DNA from: Planctomycetota bacterium
GTDB taxonomy: Bacteria > Planctomycetota > Phycisphaerae > Phycisphaerales > UBA1924
Reading direction: 5' to 3'
DNA: 64,000 bases
NCBI GenBank assembly: GCA_013285505.1
Contig: CP053450.1
Coordinates: 1,286,796 to 1,350,795, forward strand
Part shown: positions 18,153 through 27,876 of the stretch, piece after piece
Layout: every line of letters starts with the position of its first letter
How positions within the stretch are numbered: position 1 is the stretch's first letter
Program-made: the position numbers and the translations under genes
Notes under the pieces: generated by a model
Database searches by the model: none
Seen by the model: the letters and a program-made list of their open reading frames with translations, nothing else
What the model was told of the DNA's origin: nothing

Positions 18153-18392
18153 ATGCTGAGTCTTGCGTCCATTGACAACGACATCATCCCGATCATCGCG
18201 ATCGGTGGGGGCCTGCTCGTCGCGATCATTGCGATTCTCTCGGGTGCGATCTCGAACGTGGTCCGGACCCGCTCGCGCGAGATGACCAAACGCGAGGTCG
18301 CGGCGTACGTCGCGGAGGGGTCGATCTCGCCGGATGATGCAGAGCGACTGATCAGCGCCGGTCAGCCGCACTGGGAGCGTGGGAAGCGGTAG
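18153..18392 (+). CDS. Small single-TM protein with SHOCT-like tail, copy 2
   Basis: 79 residues. One membrane segment (IIPIIAIGGGLLVAIIAIL) precedes RSREMTKREVAAYVAEGS and SPDDAERLISAG. Its tail ends in HWERGKR, matching the VWERGF end of copy 3. It is 71 bases after copy 1 and 24 bases before copy 3 on the same strand, so the three form one transcription unit. Confidence 0.75.
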   Translation: MLSLASIDNDIIPIIAIGGGLLVAIIAILSGAISNVVRTRSREMTKREVAAYVAEGSISPDDAERLISAGQPHWERGKR

Positions 18393-18416
18393 AGCGCGCG
18401 AGTGAAGGAGCTGGCG

Positions 18417-18683
18417 ATGGACTTGGGTCTGAACGGCGAACAACTCGCTTGGATGGTGATCGGCGTTGTCGTCGGGGCCGTCATCATCGTGGCGATCTTC
18501 GCGGAGTATCTGATGGTGCGCACAAAGACGCACGCCAAGACCGATCAGGTGATGGCCCGCGAAGAGTCTCGCCGGGAGATCGCGGCATATGTCGCGGAGG
18601 GCTCGATGAGCCCGGAGGATGCGGAGAAGATCCTCGCGGCCGACATGCCGGTGTGGGAGCGGGGCTTCAAGAAGAAGGCGTAA
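18417..18683 (+). CDS. Small single-TM protein with SHOCT-like tail, copy 3
   Basis: 88 residues from the ATG at 18417, which is preceded by AAGGAG at the right distance; a GTG 15 bases earlier is less likely. The membrane segment (WMVIGVVVGAVIIVAIFAEY) is followed by a slightly longer linker and ESRREIAAYVAEGSMSPEDA. Its REIAAYVAEGS motif is nearly identical to that of the two upstream genes, marking a tandem duplication. Confidence 0.78.
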   Translation: MDLGLNGEQLAWMVIGVVVGAVIIVAIFAEYLMVRTKTHAKTDQVMAREESRREIAAYVAEGSMSPEDAEKILAADMPVWERGFKKKA

Positions 18684-18740
18684 GCGGCCGGAGGGTCGAG
18701 ACGGCGTGCTGCACCCGGGATGCGAGTCTTCGGGTGCGTT

Positions 18741-19582
18741 TCATTTTTGGGGCCGGAGCGGATTGTCGGCGGGTGTGGCGTCGCCGTGGGCGGTGACGAT
18801 CGCGGCGATCTGGTGCCAGAGAATGCGCGCGGTTGCGGCGGGCTGGTCGGGAGTCAAGGTGCGGGCGGCGGTGTAGACGGGCGCGCGCAGAGGGCGCGGC
18901 GCGGCCGCAGGCCGCACCCGAGCGGCTCGATGAAGGCGGAAGCGAGCATCTGCGCGACAGCGTGCTCGGCGGAGCCGCGGACGCGGCGGAGGTCGGCGCA
19001 GTCGATCACGGCCAGGGCCGCGGCGGAGCGGTCGATGGAGGTCACGATCAGGTTGCTCGGCTTGGCGTCGCGGTTTCGCACGCCCTGCTTTGCGAGAGTG
19101 CAGGCGAGTCTGGCGACGGCCTCGGCGAGTCGGTGCTCTTCGGCGGGCGTGAGGTCGCGATCGGCGAGGTGCTCGAGCACGGTGCCGCCGGGCAGGAAGG
19201 CGAGGACGAGGCACTCGAAGGGGGATCGTTCGTGCGAGCATCGGAGCAGGGCGAGGGGCGGCGCGGTGTCGATGCCGTGGGCGTAGAGCCAGTGTGCGGC
19301 CCGCCAGTGCTTCCACGCGGGAGAGCGGCGGAGCAGGGCCTGGACGCGGCGCTTGGGGCTCGTGAGTGGTGTGGACTTGAGGATGCAGTCGTGCCCGAGG
19401 AGCGTCGCCCGCCACACCGTGCCGCCGGGGTGGTCTTTGAGGCAGCGGGGGCTCTCGAGGGTGCGCAGCGCGGCGGCCCAATCGCCGGGGATGCTCTGGC
19501 AGAGCACGCGCGGGTTGTCTGCGGGGAGGCCGGGCACGGACGGATGGTACACGGAGGGCGGGCAGGGCCGTCGATTTGACAT
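18741..19582 (-). CDS. LPS kinase (WaaP/Kdo kinase)-like protein (one frame break)
   Basis: A protein-kinase-like fold. The ATP-binding Lys is likely in DCILKSTPLT, the catalytic loop is VRNRDAKPSNLIV (Asp, Lys and Asn present, with Asn replacing His of HRD), and the metal-binding Asp is in AVIDCADLRRV where DFG would be. This is the pattern of lipopolysaccharide core heptose or Kdo kinases. The frame changes near 18890, inside the EPLGCGLRPRRAL segment. Divergent, 30 bases apart, from a family-2 glycosyltransferase related to LPS core enzymes, which supports a lipid A-core role. Confidence 0.7.
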
Positions 19583-19612
19583 GTGCCGCTTCGGCCCGGA
19601 CGATCATGGTCT

Positions 19613-20448
19613 ATGTCCCTCTCGGTCGTGATTGTCTGCAAGAACAACGAGTCCACCATCGGGCGCACGCTCAAAAGCGTGGCCGGGCTGGCGACCGAGA
19701 TCGTGGCGTTGGACTCGGGCTCGACCGACAGCACGATCGCGCTGCTCGAGCGCGAGGGGGCGCGGGTCGAGCGGGTCGAGTGGAAGGGCCACATCGCGAC
19801 CAAGCAGACGGCGCTGGAGGCCGCGACCAGCGACTGGGTGCTCTCACTCGACAGCGACGAGAGCGTCGAGCCCGACCTGGCGCGGTCGCTCCGGGAGTTT
19901 CTCAGCCGCGACGACCCGACCGTCGCGGCGGCTCGCGTGAACCGCAAGACGTGGTTTGCCGGGCGGCCGCTGAACCATTGCTGGCAGCCGGAGTGGCGGC
20001 TCCGCCTGGTGCGGCGGGCGGATGTGGAGGCCGGGCTGGCCACCTGGGGCGGGCTGAACCCGCACGACAAGCTCGAGGTGAGCTATCGCGGGTCGCGGCA
20101 GCCGACCGACGCAGCCCGGGCGGGCAGGGGCGCCGATTTTGGCGGACCTGCCGGGCACGCTGCGGCACGATTCGTTCGATGGAATGCGGCAGCACCTGGC
20201 CAACAACCTGCGCCACGCGGAGGTCTCGGCGGAGAGTCTCGCGGAGGCCGGCCTCGTCGGGAGCTACTGGAAGCTGGTGACCAGCCCGGTGGGGGCGATG
20301 GTCAAGCAGATGGTGATGAAGAGCCGCGTGGCGGGACGGCTGGCGCGGGTGGGCGGCCGCGGGGAGCACGGCGGCGACGACGCTCATGAAGCACATCCTG
20401 CTCATCGAACGGACGCGGCTGGCGCGGGAGCGTGACGACACGGAGTGA
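19613..20448 (+). CDS. Family 2 glycosyltransferase, WaaE-like (two frame breaks)
   Basis: The GT-A start VVIVCKNNESTIGRTLKSV, ALDSGSTDSTIALL and the DxD-like LSLDSDESVEP are clear. The middle has NHCWQPEWRLRLVRR, typical of the WaaE/KdtX LPS-core glucosyltransferases. After frame changes near 20110 and 20330 (an extra C in AGCCGCG) the C-terminal part (YWKLVTSP, WRDGWRGW, HILLIERTR) continues. The two last motifs resemble the DGxxG...K...L.E tail of these enzymes. Probably acts at the inner face of the cytoplasmic membrane on lipid A-core. Confidence 0.75.
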
Positions 20449-20485
20449 ACGGTCTCGGACTGTCGCACCCGGTTACACTCTCTGC

Positions 20486-21025
20486 GTGCGAGTGCTCGGC
20501 GTTGATCCCGGACTGCGGCTGACCGGCTACGGCTGTCTGGATGTGCCCGATGCACGGCCGGATGAGCCGAGCATCGTGGAGGCGGGGGTGTTCCGCCTGA
20601 GCCAGCGGGCGAGCGATGCGGACAAGGAGGGCGGGGCGTCGTCTTCGGCGGCCTCGGTCTCGGCGCGGCTGCTGGAGCTTGATCGGGACTTCCGCGATGC
20701 GCTCGAGCGTCTCGGGCCGGAGTTGGTCGCGGTCGAGTCGCTCTTTGCCCACTACAAGCACCCGGCGACGGCGATCGTGATGGGGCACGCGCGGGGGGTG
20801 CTGCTGCTGGCGATCCGGCAGGCGGGGTGCCGGCTGGTTGAGCTCAAGCCCAATGAGGTGAAGAAGTCGATCACCGGGCACGGGCACGCGACCAAGGCGC
20901 AGATGCAGGGGGCGGTGCAGGGGGTGTTCGGCCTGGCCGAGCCGCCGAGCCCGCCGGACATCGCCGATGCACTGGCGATCGCGTTGTGTGCGTCGAGGCG
21001 GGCGGCGACGGCCGAAGTGAAGTAG
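20486..21025 (+). CDS. ruvC: Holliday junction endonuclease RuvC
   Basis: Resolves Holliday junctions with RuvAB. GTG start. The acidic catalytic residues are present: Asp in RVLGVDPGLRLTGYG, Glu in VAVESLFAHYKHP, and the terminal DIADALAIALC. KPNEVKKSITGHGHATKAQM is the usual DNA-contact segment. An insertion of about 20 polar residues (rich in Ser, Ala, Asp, Lys) sits after GVFRLSQ, longer than in most RuvC. ruvA and ruvB are not in the window. Confidence 0.93.
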   Translation: MRVLGVDPGLRLTGYGCLDVPDARPDEPSIVEAGVFRLSQRASDADKEGGASSSAASVSARLLELDRDFRDALERLGPELVAVESLFAHYKHPATAIVMGHARGVLLLAIRQAGCRLVELKPNEVKKSITGHGHATKAQMQGAVQGVFGLAEPPSPPDIADALAIALCASRRAATAEVK

Positions 21026-21037
21026 TTTCGGCGGGGC

Positions 21038-23380
21038 TTAGCCGTCGGTCGGCTCTTCGAGTGAGTACATCGTGAAATCGAGCAGGTCTTGGCTGAGCTG
21101 CGACTCGGGCCGCGTCGTCCAGAGGCGCGAGAGGATCGGGAGTTGATTGTTGCCGGGCGTGCTGCCGCGGAGCTCGAAGTCCATGCCGTCGCCGCCGAGG
21201 CTTTCTACCACGATGGTGCGGGGTTCGGGGACGGTGTAGCCGGTGTGGCCGAGGTCGTCCGCGACTGAGAAACGCTGCCAGGTGCCCCCCGGCTGCAGGC
21301 GGAAGATGACCACGTCGGATGTGTCGACCAGCACGGCGAAGTTGAAGAGTGTGGAGGTCGCCTCGTCGAAGTAGAGGCCGCTGAACTCATCGTGCAGCCC
21401 GGTTGCCTCGGCTCCGAGGGAGTCGGCAAGGTTTGTGTCGAGCCACGAGCCTCCTTGCGGCCGTGCCCAGGAGAGATTGTGCAGCGTCGATCCGGAGGTG
21501 ATCGCGACGGACATGGAAGCCCTTCCCGTGCGCACGGCGTCGATGGACGCACCATCGATTCCCGAGAGGCCGGCCCGTTCGGAGAGGTTGTTGTCGTAGA
21601 AGCGGGTGATTCTCCGTGAGGACCAGACGGCGCGGAGGTCGCCCTCGGTGTCGATGTAGAACAGGTGCCAGCCGTCCCATGGGGTGACAAGCAGGTGCGT
21701 GACAGCGGTCGGGGCACCGGGCTGGCTGTCCTTGATCGTGACGCCTACATCGCCCTCAAACCGGGAGCCGGTGTATCTACGCACCCACCAGAGGTTTCGG
21801 GGGCTCGGCGATTTGGTGGTGTCGAGTTGCTGATACTGGAGCAGGTCGCCGGCGCTGTTGAACGCGCCCGCGGTGAACCGGTTGCGGGCGGTGCCCCCCT
21901 CGGTGAACCTTCCGGTGCCGAGGTTGGTCGCGGGCACCTGGGATTGCATCGCGGTCATGAGTGTGCGGCCCCAGCTGCCGTCGGGCAGCCGCAGGATGTA
22001 GTAGAGCCGCTGGCCATCGGCCTCGAGGCCCTCGATCTTGCGGCCGTCGGGCGAGACCCATGCCGTGCCGATGTTGTTGGCCAGGTCGAGGCCGATCTTC
22101 TCGCCGATGTTGAACCGGACCTGGTCGCCGGAAACGGTCTTGGCGATGATGTAAGGGGTCCCGTCGGCATCGAGGGCGCGGGTGGCGTTGACGAACTGCG
22201 GTGCTTCGTTCCCGCCGGTGTCGGCGAGCTCTTCTGGGAAGTCGCCGGGGAGGCCGTCCATGATGCGTGTGCCGCCGCCGAACATGAAGCGTTCGGTACC
22301 ACCGATGACGTAGCTGGTGGCCAGCACGGTGCCGAGATCTGCGCTGAACTTCAGATCGAGCGTGCCGAGGTTGTCTCTGTGTGTGAGACGGACCACATCA
22401 CCGAGGGTCTCGAAGGTGCCGGTGATGAGTCGTGACGCGTTTAGTCGTCCGGCGAAATAGCGGTCGAGGACGTAGATTCTGAACTGGTTGTTGTCGAGGA
22501 ACTCCAACGCGCCGTGGAAGGTGAACTGGCCGGTGCTGTCGCCGAAGCCGTGTCCGATCATCCGGCCCAATGCGCTGTGACCGGAGATGGATATTGCGTA
22601 GGTGTCACCGGAGAAGTCCGCATCGTCGAAGACGGTTCCGGGCGCCGTGCGGAAGCCGAGCGTGAGGCTCTGGAGTTGATCGGTGTCGTCGAGGTCGGAC
22701 TGCATCCAGACGCCGAGCCCTTCGCCGAAGTAGGCCAGTTCGGAGCTGCTGAGAAACCGGGTCTGTCCGTCGGCGCCGATGCCGTCTGGGTCGAGTTGCA
22801 TGGCGAACGCCGCCGAGCCTGATTCGGTCGTCCTGGTGCCGGAGAGGTTCAGCCCCTCGATCGTGCTGGTGCCGTTGTGGTACGACCAGAGACCGGTGCT
22901 GGTGTCGAGTGTGATCCCGTTGAAGAAATAGGAGCCGTCGCGTCCGCCCTCGCCGGTGCCGAGATCGGTTGGCCGGCGGATGAAAAACTCGGAGGAGACG
23001 GCACCCGCCGCCTGGTAGTACGCCCCCATGGCCCCGGAGAATCCGAGAGAAGTCGCCTCGAACCCCACGGATGCGCGTGTCGGGTAGAAGTCGTCCGCGA
23101 GGAGGCTGAACTGTGCCCGGTAGAGCTCTTCACTGCCGTACTGGGTGAACGCGGCCCAGGGCGAGTCGATGAGGTTGCCGCTCGAGTCCAGGCGCGTTGC
23201 GGAGAGGATCGTGCCCTCGTCGTCGTACTCACCGACCTCGCGGAAGGAGGAGAAGGCGTCGTTGAACTCGATGCCGGCCGCGAAATAGCCGGTGGAGAGG
23301 AGGCACCGCGCCTCAAGCGGCTCGGACCACTGGGTGTGCTGGGTGCGCAGCCGGAACCACGATTTGAGAGCGCGAGCCAT
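21038..23380 (-). CDS. Large exported protein with N-terminal LEPR-like motif
   Basis: 780 residues, uninterrupted, with a strong AAGGAGG site before the ATG. The N-terminus contains EPLEARCLLS at about residues 19-28, a variant of the LEPRxLLS motif found at the start of many large planctomycete surface proteins in place of a classical signal peptide. The rest is beta-rich and has repeated aromatic and Gly-rich segments (for example GGSWLDTNLADSLG, PGGTWQRFSV), suggesting propeller or sandwich domains. No catalytic motif recognised. No C-terminal anchor is visible; it ends in an acidic tail (SLEEPTDG). Confidence 0.7.
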   Translation of the reverse strand: MARALKSWFRLRTQHTQWSEPLEARCLLSTGYFAAGIEFNDAFSSFREVGEYDDEGTILSATRLDSSGNLIDSPWAAFTQYGSEELYRAQFSLLADDFYPTRASVGFEATSLGFSGAMGAYYQAAGAVSSEFFIRRPTDLGTGEGGRDGSYFFNGITLDTSTGLWSYHNGTSTIEGLNLSGTRTTESGSAAFAMQLDPDGIGADGQTRFLSSSELAYFGEGLGVWMQSDLDDTDQLQSLTLGFRTAPGTVFDDADFSGDTYAISISGHSALGRMIGHGFGDSTGQFTFHGALEFLDNNQFRIYVLDRYFAGRLNASRLITGTFETLGDVVRLTHRDNLGTLDLKFSADLGTVLATSYVIGGTERFMFGGGTRIMDGLPGDFPEELADTGGNEAPQFVNATRALDADGTPYIIAKTVSGDQVRFNIGEKIGLDLANNIGTAWVSPDGRKIEGLEADGQRLYYILRLPDGSWGRTLMTAMQSQVPATNLGTGRFTEGGTARNRFTAGAFNSAGDLLQYQQLDTTKSPSPRNLWWVRRYTGSRFEGDVGVTIKDSQPGAPTAVTHLLVTPWDGWHLFYIDTEGDLRAVWSSRRITRFYDNNLSERAGLSGIDGASIDAVRTGRASMSVAITSGSTLHNLSWARPQGGSWLDTNLADSLGAEATGLHDEFSGLYFDEATSTLFNFAVLVDTSDVVIFRLQPGGTWQRFSVADDLGHTGYTVPEPRTIVVESLGGDGMDFELRGSTPGNNQLPILSRLWTTRPESQLSQDLLDFTMYSLEEPTDG

Positions 23381-23539
23381 GGGGTGTCCTCCTTCCGCGG
23401 AGCGGCGGCGGTGCTGGCGGCACCCCGGCTCGCGGCATATGTCCCGGAACTACTCTAGCCGATCATCCGCTGGGCCGCGTCCTGGAGCACCTCGGGCACC
23501 GTGGTGCCGATGACCGGAAACCGGACATCGCTGAGGCGG

Positions 23540-26500
23540 CTACCAGTCCAGCGTGCCGCGCCAGGCGGCGGTGAGTTGATCCACGCCGAGGTCGAAGCCG
23601 AGTTCTTCGCAGCGCAGGCGGCCGGTGCTGTCGAGCACGCCGATCTGCTCGACCGAGACGCCCTTGGCGGTCGCGGCGATGGTCTTGCGGAGCTTGGCGA
23701 TCTCGAGGGCGGGCACCTCGAGGACGTACCGGCCGGGGTTCTCGGCGAAGCACCACGCGGTGGGGTGGATGGTGCCGGGGTGATCGGCGAGCATCGCGCC
23801 GAGGCCGGTGGTGCCGGTGCTGCTGCCGATGAGCATCTCGGCGACGGCGCAGGCAAGGCCACCGTCGGAGCAGTCGTGGGCGCTGGCGACGAGGCCATCG
23901 GCGATGCACGCGGCGACGGGCGCGGGCGGTGCGGGCCCCGGCGGTCGGGTCGAAGGCGGGCATGCGGTTGGTCAGGCCCTGGGCCTCGGCGGCGGTCGCG
24001 ACGATGCGGAGCAGGTCCTGGACCTTCTCCGGACCGATCTCGCCGGCGAGCTTCTCGATCGCGGGGTTGCCCAGGCGGGTGGCCAGCAGCTTGGCCGTCT
24101 CGCTGGCGCGGGGGCCGAAGGCGGAGACCAGCTGGTCGAGCTTGCCCATGGCGGTGGGGGTGAGGGAGCGGATGAGGGCCTGGGCGTGCTTCTTGGGCCC
24201 GGCCGGCACGCCGGCGAGCACGCCCGCGGCGCGGCGTTCGACCTCGGCCATCAGAGAGTCGGGGTCGGTGGTGAGGCCGCCGGCGGGGGTGCCGAACATC
24301 TGGGCGTAGTGCGAGCCGCCCATCGCGCCGGTGGTCTCGCCGACGAGGACGAGGATGTTCCCGGCCCGCTTGGCGTCCATCGTGATGCACTTCTCCAGCG
24401 ACGGGACGATGCCGATGCCGGTGATGAGCAGCGTGGGCGGGATCTCGATCGTGCGGCCGGGCTGGCCGTTCTCGCCGGGGATGGTGAACTGGTTGTTCAG
24501 CGAGTCCTTGCCGCTGACGAAGGGGGTGCGGTAGGCCTTGGCCCCGTCGTAGCACCCCTCGGCGGCGCGGACGAGCGAGCCGAGGTTCTCCGGCCTGGTG
24601 CAGCTGGGCCAGCAGAAGTTGTCGAGGATGGCGACCCGCGCGGGGTCGGCACCGACGCAGACGAGGTTGCGGATGCACTCGTCGATGCCGGCGATCGCGG
24701 CCAGGTAGGGGTCGCCGGCGGCGGCGGGGTCACCCATGCCGGTGGCCAGGCCACAGCCGATGGCCAGGCCCCGGCCGGTGCCGGGGACGGGCTCGATGAC
24801 GCTGGCGTCGCCGGGGCCCTTGCCGCCGGCGCCGACGAGGGGGCGGAGGACGGTGTTGCCCTGCACCTCGTGGTCGTATTGGCGGATGATCCAGTGCTTG
24901 CTGGCGATGTTGGGGTGGGCGAGGAGGGTGAGGAGAGCGTCGGTGTTAGTGGGGGCAGTGCTCGGCGTAGAGCCCCCGCGCGAGCGGGAGGAGTTTCGTC
25001 GGGCGTGGCGAGCGCATGCGGTGTCCCCTCGCTTGCGCGAGGGGCTCCAGATGGCCCAGCGCTGACGCTTGGGGCTCTGTGGGGAGCGGACCACGTCGCC
25101 TCGCGGGTGGGTTGGGGGATGCCTTCATGCAGCAGGTGCATGGACATGCGGCCGACCTCGTGGTCGTGGTAGTTGAGGATGAGCTCGGCGTCGGGGGTGC
25201 CGAAGGTGCCCAGCACCGACAGCTCGACGTGCTCCTCATCGCAGATCTGCTGGAGTTCGGCGAGGCGGTCGGGGGCGACGGCCAGGACCATGCGTTCCTG
25301 GGCCTCGCTGATCCAGATCTCGGTGTAGGTCAGGCCGTCGTACTTGAGCGGGGCGGCGTCGAGCTGGACGTTGGCCCCGATCTCGGCACCCATCTCGCCC
25401 ACGGCCGAGCTGAAGCCGCCGGCGCCGCAGTCGGTGATGGCGGAGAAGAGCGGGCCGCCCTCGACGTCGCGCGCGCAGAATGGCGTCGAGTGTCCGCTTC
25501 TCCTCGATCGCGTTGCCGATCTGGACGGCGTGGCTGAACTCGTCGGCGTGGGTGTCGGTGAGCTCGGCGGAGCTGAAGGTCGCGCCGTGGATGCCGTCGC
25601 GTCCGGTGCGGCCGCCGAGGGCGACGATCAGGTCGCCGGGCCGGGCGTCGCCCTCGACGCGGTCGATGGGCATGACTCCCACGCAGCCGCAGAAGACGAG
25701 GGGGTTGCCGATGTAGCGGTCGTCGAAGTAGACCGCGCCGTTGAGCGTGGGGATGCCCATGCGGTTGCCGTAGTCGCGGACGCCGGCGACGACCTCGGTG
25801 AGGATGCGCTTGGGCGGGAGGCAGCCGGCGGGGACGTGGGCGGTGTCGGGGTGGGCGACGCAGAAGACGTCGGTGCTGGCGACGGGCTTGGCGGCCAGGC
25901 CCGTGCCGATGATGTCGCGGATGCACCCGCCGATACCGGTCGCGGCCCCGCCGTAGGGCTCGATGGCGGAGGGGTGGTTGTGGGTCTCGACCTTGACGCA
26001 GACGGCGGTGGACTCGTCGAAGGCGATGATGCCGGCGTTGTCCTTGAAGACGCTGAGTGTCCAGTCGAGGCCGTCGTCAATAAGCTCAAATGTCGCGGCT
26101 GCGACAGTGCGCTTGAGCAGGTTGTCGATCGTGACCGAGCCGTCGTCGTGGAAGGTGTGCCCCGGGCGTTCGAGCCCCTCTGGGGTGTCGAGGCCGGGGA
26201 CGGGAAGGCCGGCTGCGCTGTCGTCGCGACGGTAGCGGATGGTGCTCTTGAGCGTCTTGTGGACGCAGTGCTCGCTCCAGGTCTGGGCGAGGGTCTCGAG
26301 TTCGATGTCGGTGGGTTCGCGGCCGAGGGATTCGTAGTGGTCGCGGATGGTCCGCATCTCGTCGAGGCTGAGGAAGAGGTGGGCGTCGCGGGAGAGGGTG
26401 GTGAGTGCGGCGTCGTCGAGGCCGCGGATGGTGATGTGGGTGAGGCGGAACTCGGAGGCGTGGCCGACTGGCAGGGCGTCGGGGTGGAAGGGGGCGTCGT

Positions 26501-26977
26501 GGATGGCGTTGACGACGGGGTTGGCGAGCAGTCGGGTGGCGATCTCGGGGGCCTTGGCGGCGTCGGGGCCGGTCAGGTCGTAGCGCCAGCCGGTGGAGAC
26601 GCGGACCGCGTCGGGCTCGACGCCGAGCAACTCGGCGGCGGCGGTGCGGACCGACTGGGCGGTCGGGTCCATGACGCCGGGGAGCGGGTGGACCTCGATG
26701 CTGACAGCACCGGGCTGGGCGGGTTCGATGCCCTCGGTCCAGGCGTTGACGACGGCGTCGGCGAGGAGGCCGGTGCCGAGGCGGGCGGAGGCGTCGCTGC
26801 CGATCGGGGCCTCGATGAGGTAGACGCGGATCGAGCGGGCGGTGTCGATCCTGTAGCCCAGGGTCGCGGCCTCGGCGACGAGGCGGTCGCCCCGGGGGTC
26901 GGGCGCGGCCGGGGGGCACGGGAGACCTCGAACCGGTGGAGGTGGGCGGTGTCGGCGGTGGGGGAGGCGGTCGGCAT
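23540..26977 (-). CDS. purL: PurL with two fused PurS-like domains (four frame breaks)
   Basis: Formylglycinamidine ribonucleotide synthase, about 1145 residues when joined. The first about 160 residues hold two PurS-like repeats; the second is clear ([43 protein letters not shown]). Then come PurL core motifs: [60 protein letters not shown], and in the second half [11 protein letters not shown] and [14 protein letters not shown]. There is no glutaminase domain, so a separate PurQ is needed. Frame changes lie near 26920, 25475, 24955 and 23925. A repeat-derived linker is inserted after [13 protein letters not shown]. Confidence 0.88.
24967..25076. repeat. REP-like palindromes inserted in purL
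   Basis: A perfect hairpin CCCCTCGC-TTGC-GCGAGGGG lies at 25025-25044. Flanking partial copies are at about 25054-25076 (ending GGGGCTC) and 24967-24990 (GAGCCCC start). The design matches the copies near 7481, 13878 and 34682. Here it falls within the PurL coding region, between the LLHEGIP motif and the [11 protein letters not shown] motif. Confidence 0.7.
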
Positions 26978-27081
26978 AGTCCGATCATACTGCGGCGGAT
27001 CGGCGGATTCGGGCCAGAAGTCGCGATGTGGATGGATCGTGATGCCTGACGTGCGGGGGGCACCCGGGTACAGTCCGCCCC

Positions 27082-27597
27082 ATGGCCAAAGCCCGCTCCA
27101 AGCCCGCTGGATCTGTTGCAACTTCGGGCGAGGGTGCGCCCGCCGAGACGCCGCCGAAGGTGGAGCTGTATACGGACGGCGCGTGCTCGGGGAACCCCGG
27201 CCCCGGGGGCTGGGCGTACCTGCTGCGTCATCCGGTGACCATGAAGGAGCGCGAGGATTCGGGCGGGGAGAAGGCCACGACCAATAACCGGATGGAGCTG
27301 ACGGCGGTCATCCGGGGGCTCGAGGCCCTGACGCGGCCGAGCGAGGTCGATCTCTACAGCGACTCGCAGTACGTGCTCAAGGGGTTGGAGTCGTGGATGG
27401 CCGGCTGGAAGAAGCGGGGCTGGAAAACCGCGGACAAGAAGCCGGTCAAGAACCAGGACTTGTGGGAGCGGCTGGACGAGCTGCGGTCGGGGCACGAGAT
27501 CCGGTTTCACTGGGTGCGTGGGCACAACGAGCACCCGGAGAACGAGCGCTGCGACCAGCTCGCGGTGCAGGCCCGTGACGCGGCGGCCGGCAGATAA
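27082..27597 (+). CDS. rnhA: Ribonuclease HI
   Basis: 171 residues. Cleaves RNA in RNA-DNA hybrids. The four acidic active-site residues are present: [42 protein letters not shown] and ENERCDQLA. The catalytic His region is [15 protein letters not shown]. An N-terminal Lys/Ala-rich extension of about 28 residues precedes the fold. Divergent from purL, 104 bases apart. Confidence 0.95.
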   Translation: MAKARSKPAGSVATSGEGAPAETPPKVELYTDGACSGNPGPGGWAYLLRHPVTMKEREDSGGEKATTNNRMELTAVIRGLEALTRPSEVDLYSDSQYVLKGLESWMAGWKKRGWKTADKKPVKNQDLWERLDELRSGHEIRFHWVRGHNEHPENERCDQLAVQARDAAAGR

Positions 27598-27876
27598 CTC
27601 TGGTTCGGTGTTGCTGGGATACCAACGACGGCAGGGCGGACCTTCCGGACGCCACTCTGTGCCGGTTGTGACGGTCGTGGTGGGGGAGGCGGTCGGTGCG
27701 GGCTGGGTGGGGGCCGCGGGCGGGGCGGGTTGTGCCGCATGCGCAGCTGCGGCAAGCGGGTGGGGCCGCGCCGGGGGGGCGAGGATGTGAACGGGGGGTT
27801 CGCTTGCGTCGATGAACCTGACGCCGAGGGTCCGGGTGGTCCGCCCGTGTGCTTCCGGCGACAGGGAGGAACGACC
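27598..27876. other. Intergenic region before the pilus operon
   Basis: 279 GC-rich bases with no convincing gene. Open frames here are Pro/Arg- or Gly/Ala-rich shadows. It must hold the pilus operon promoter, which I cannot pick out. An AGGGAGG sits just before the pilT GTG. Confidence 0.5.

Noticed and set aside
23808..25172. 454-residue plus-strand open frame
   Set aside because: Antisense to purL, with no recognisable domain.
25344..27287. 647-residue plus-strand open frame
   Set aside because: Antisense to purL; Val/Gly/Asp/Glu repeats are the mirror of its codon usage.
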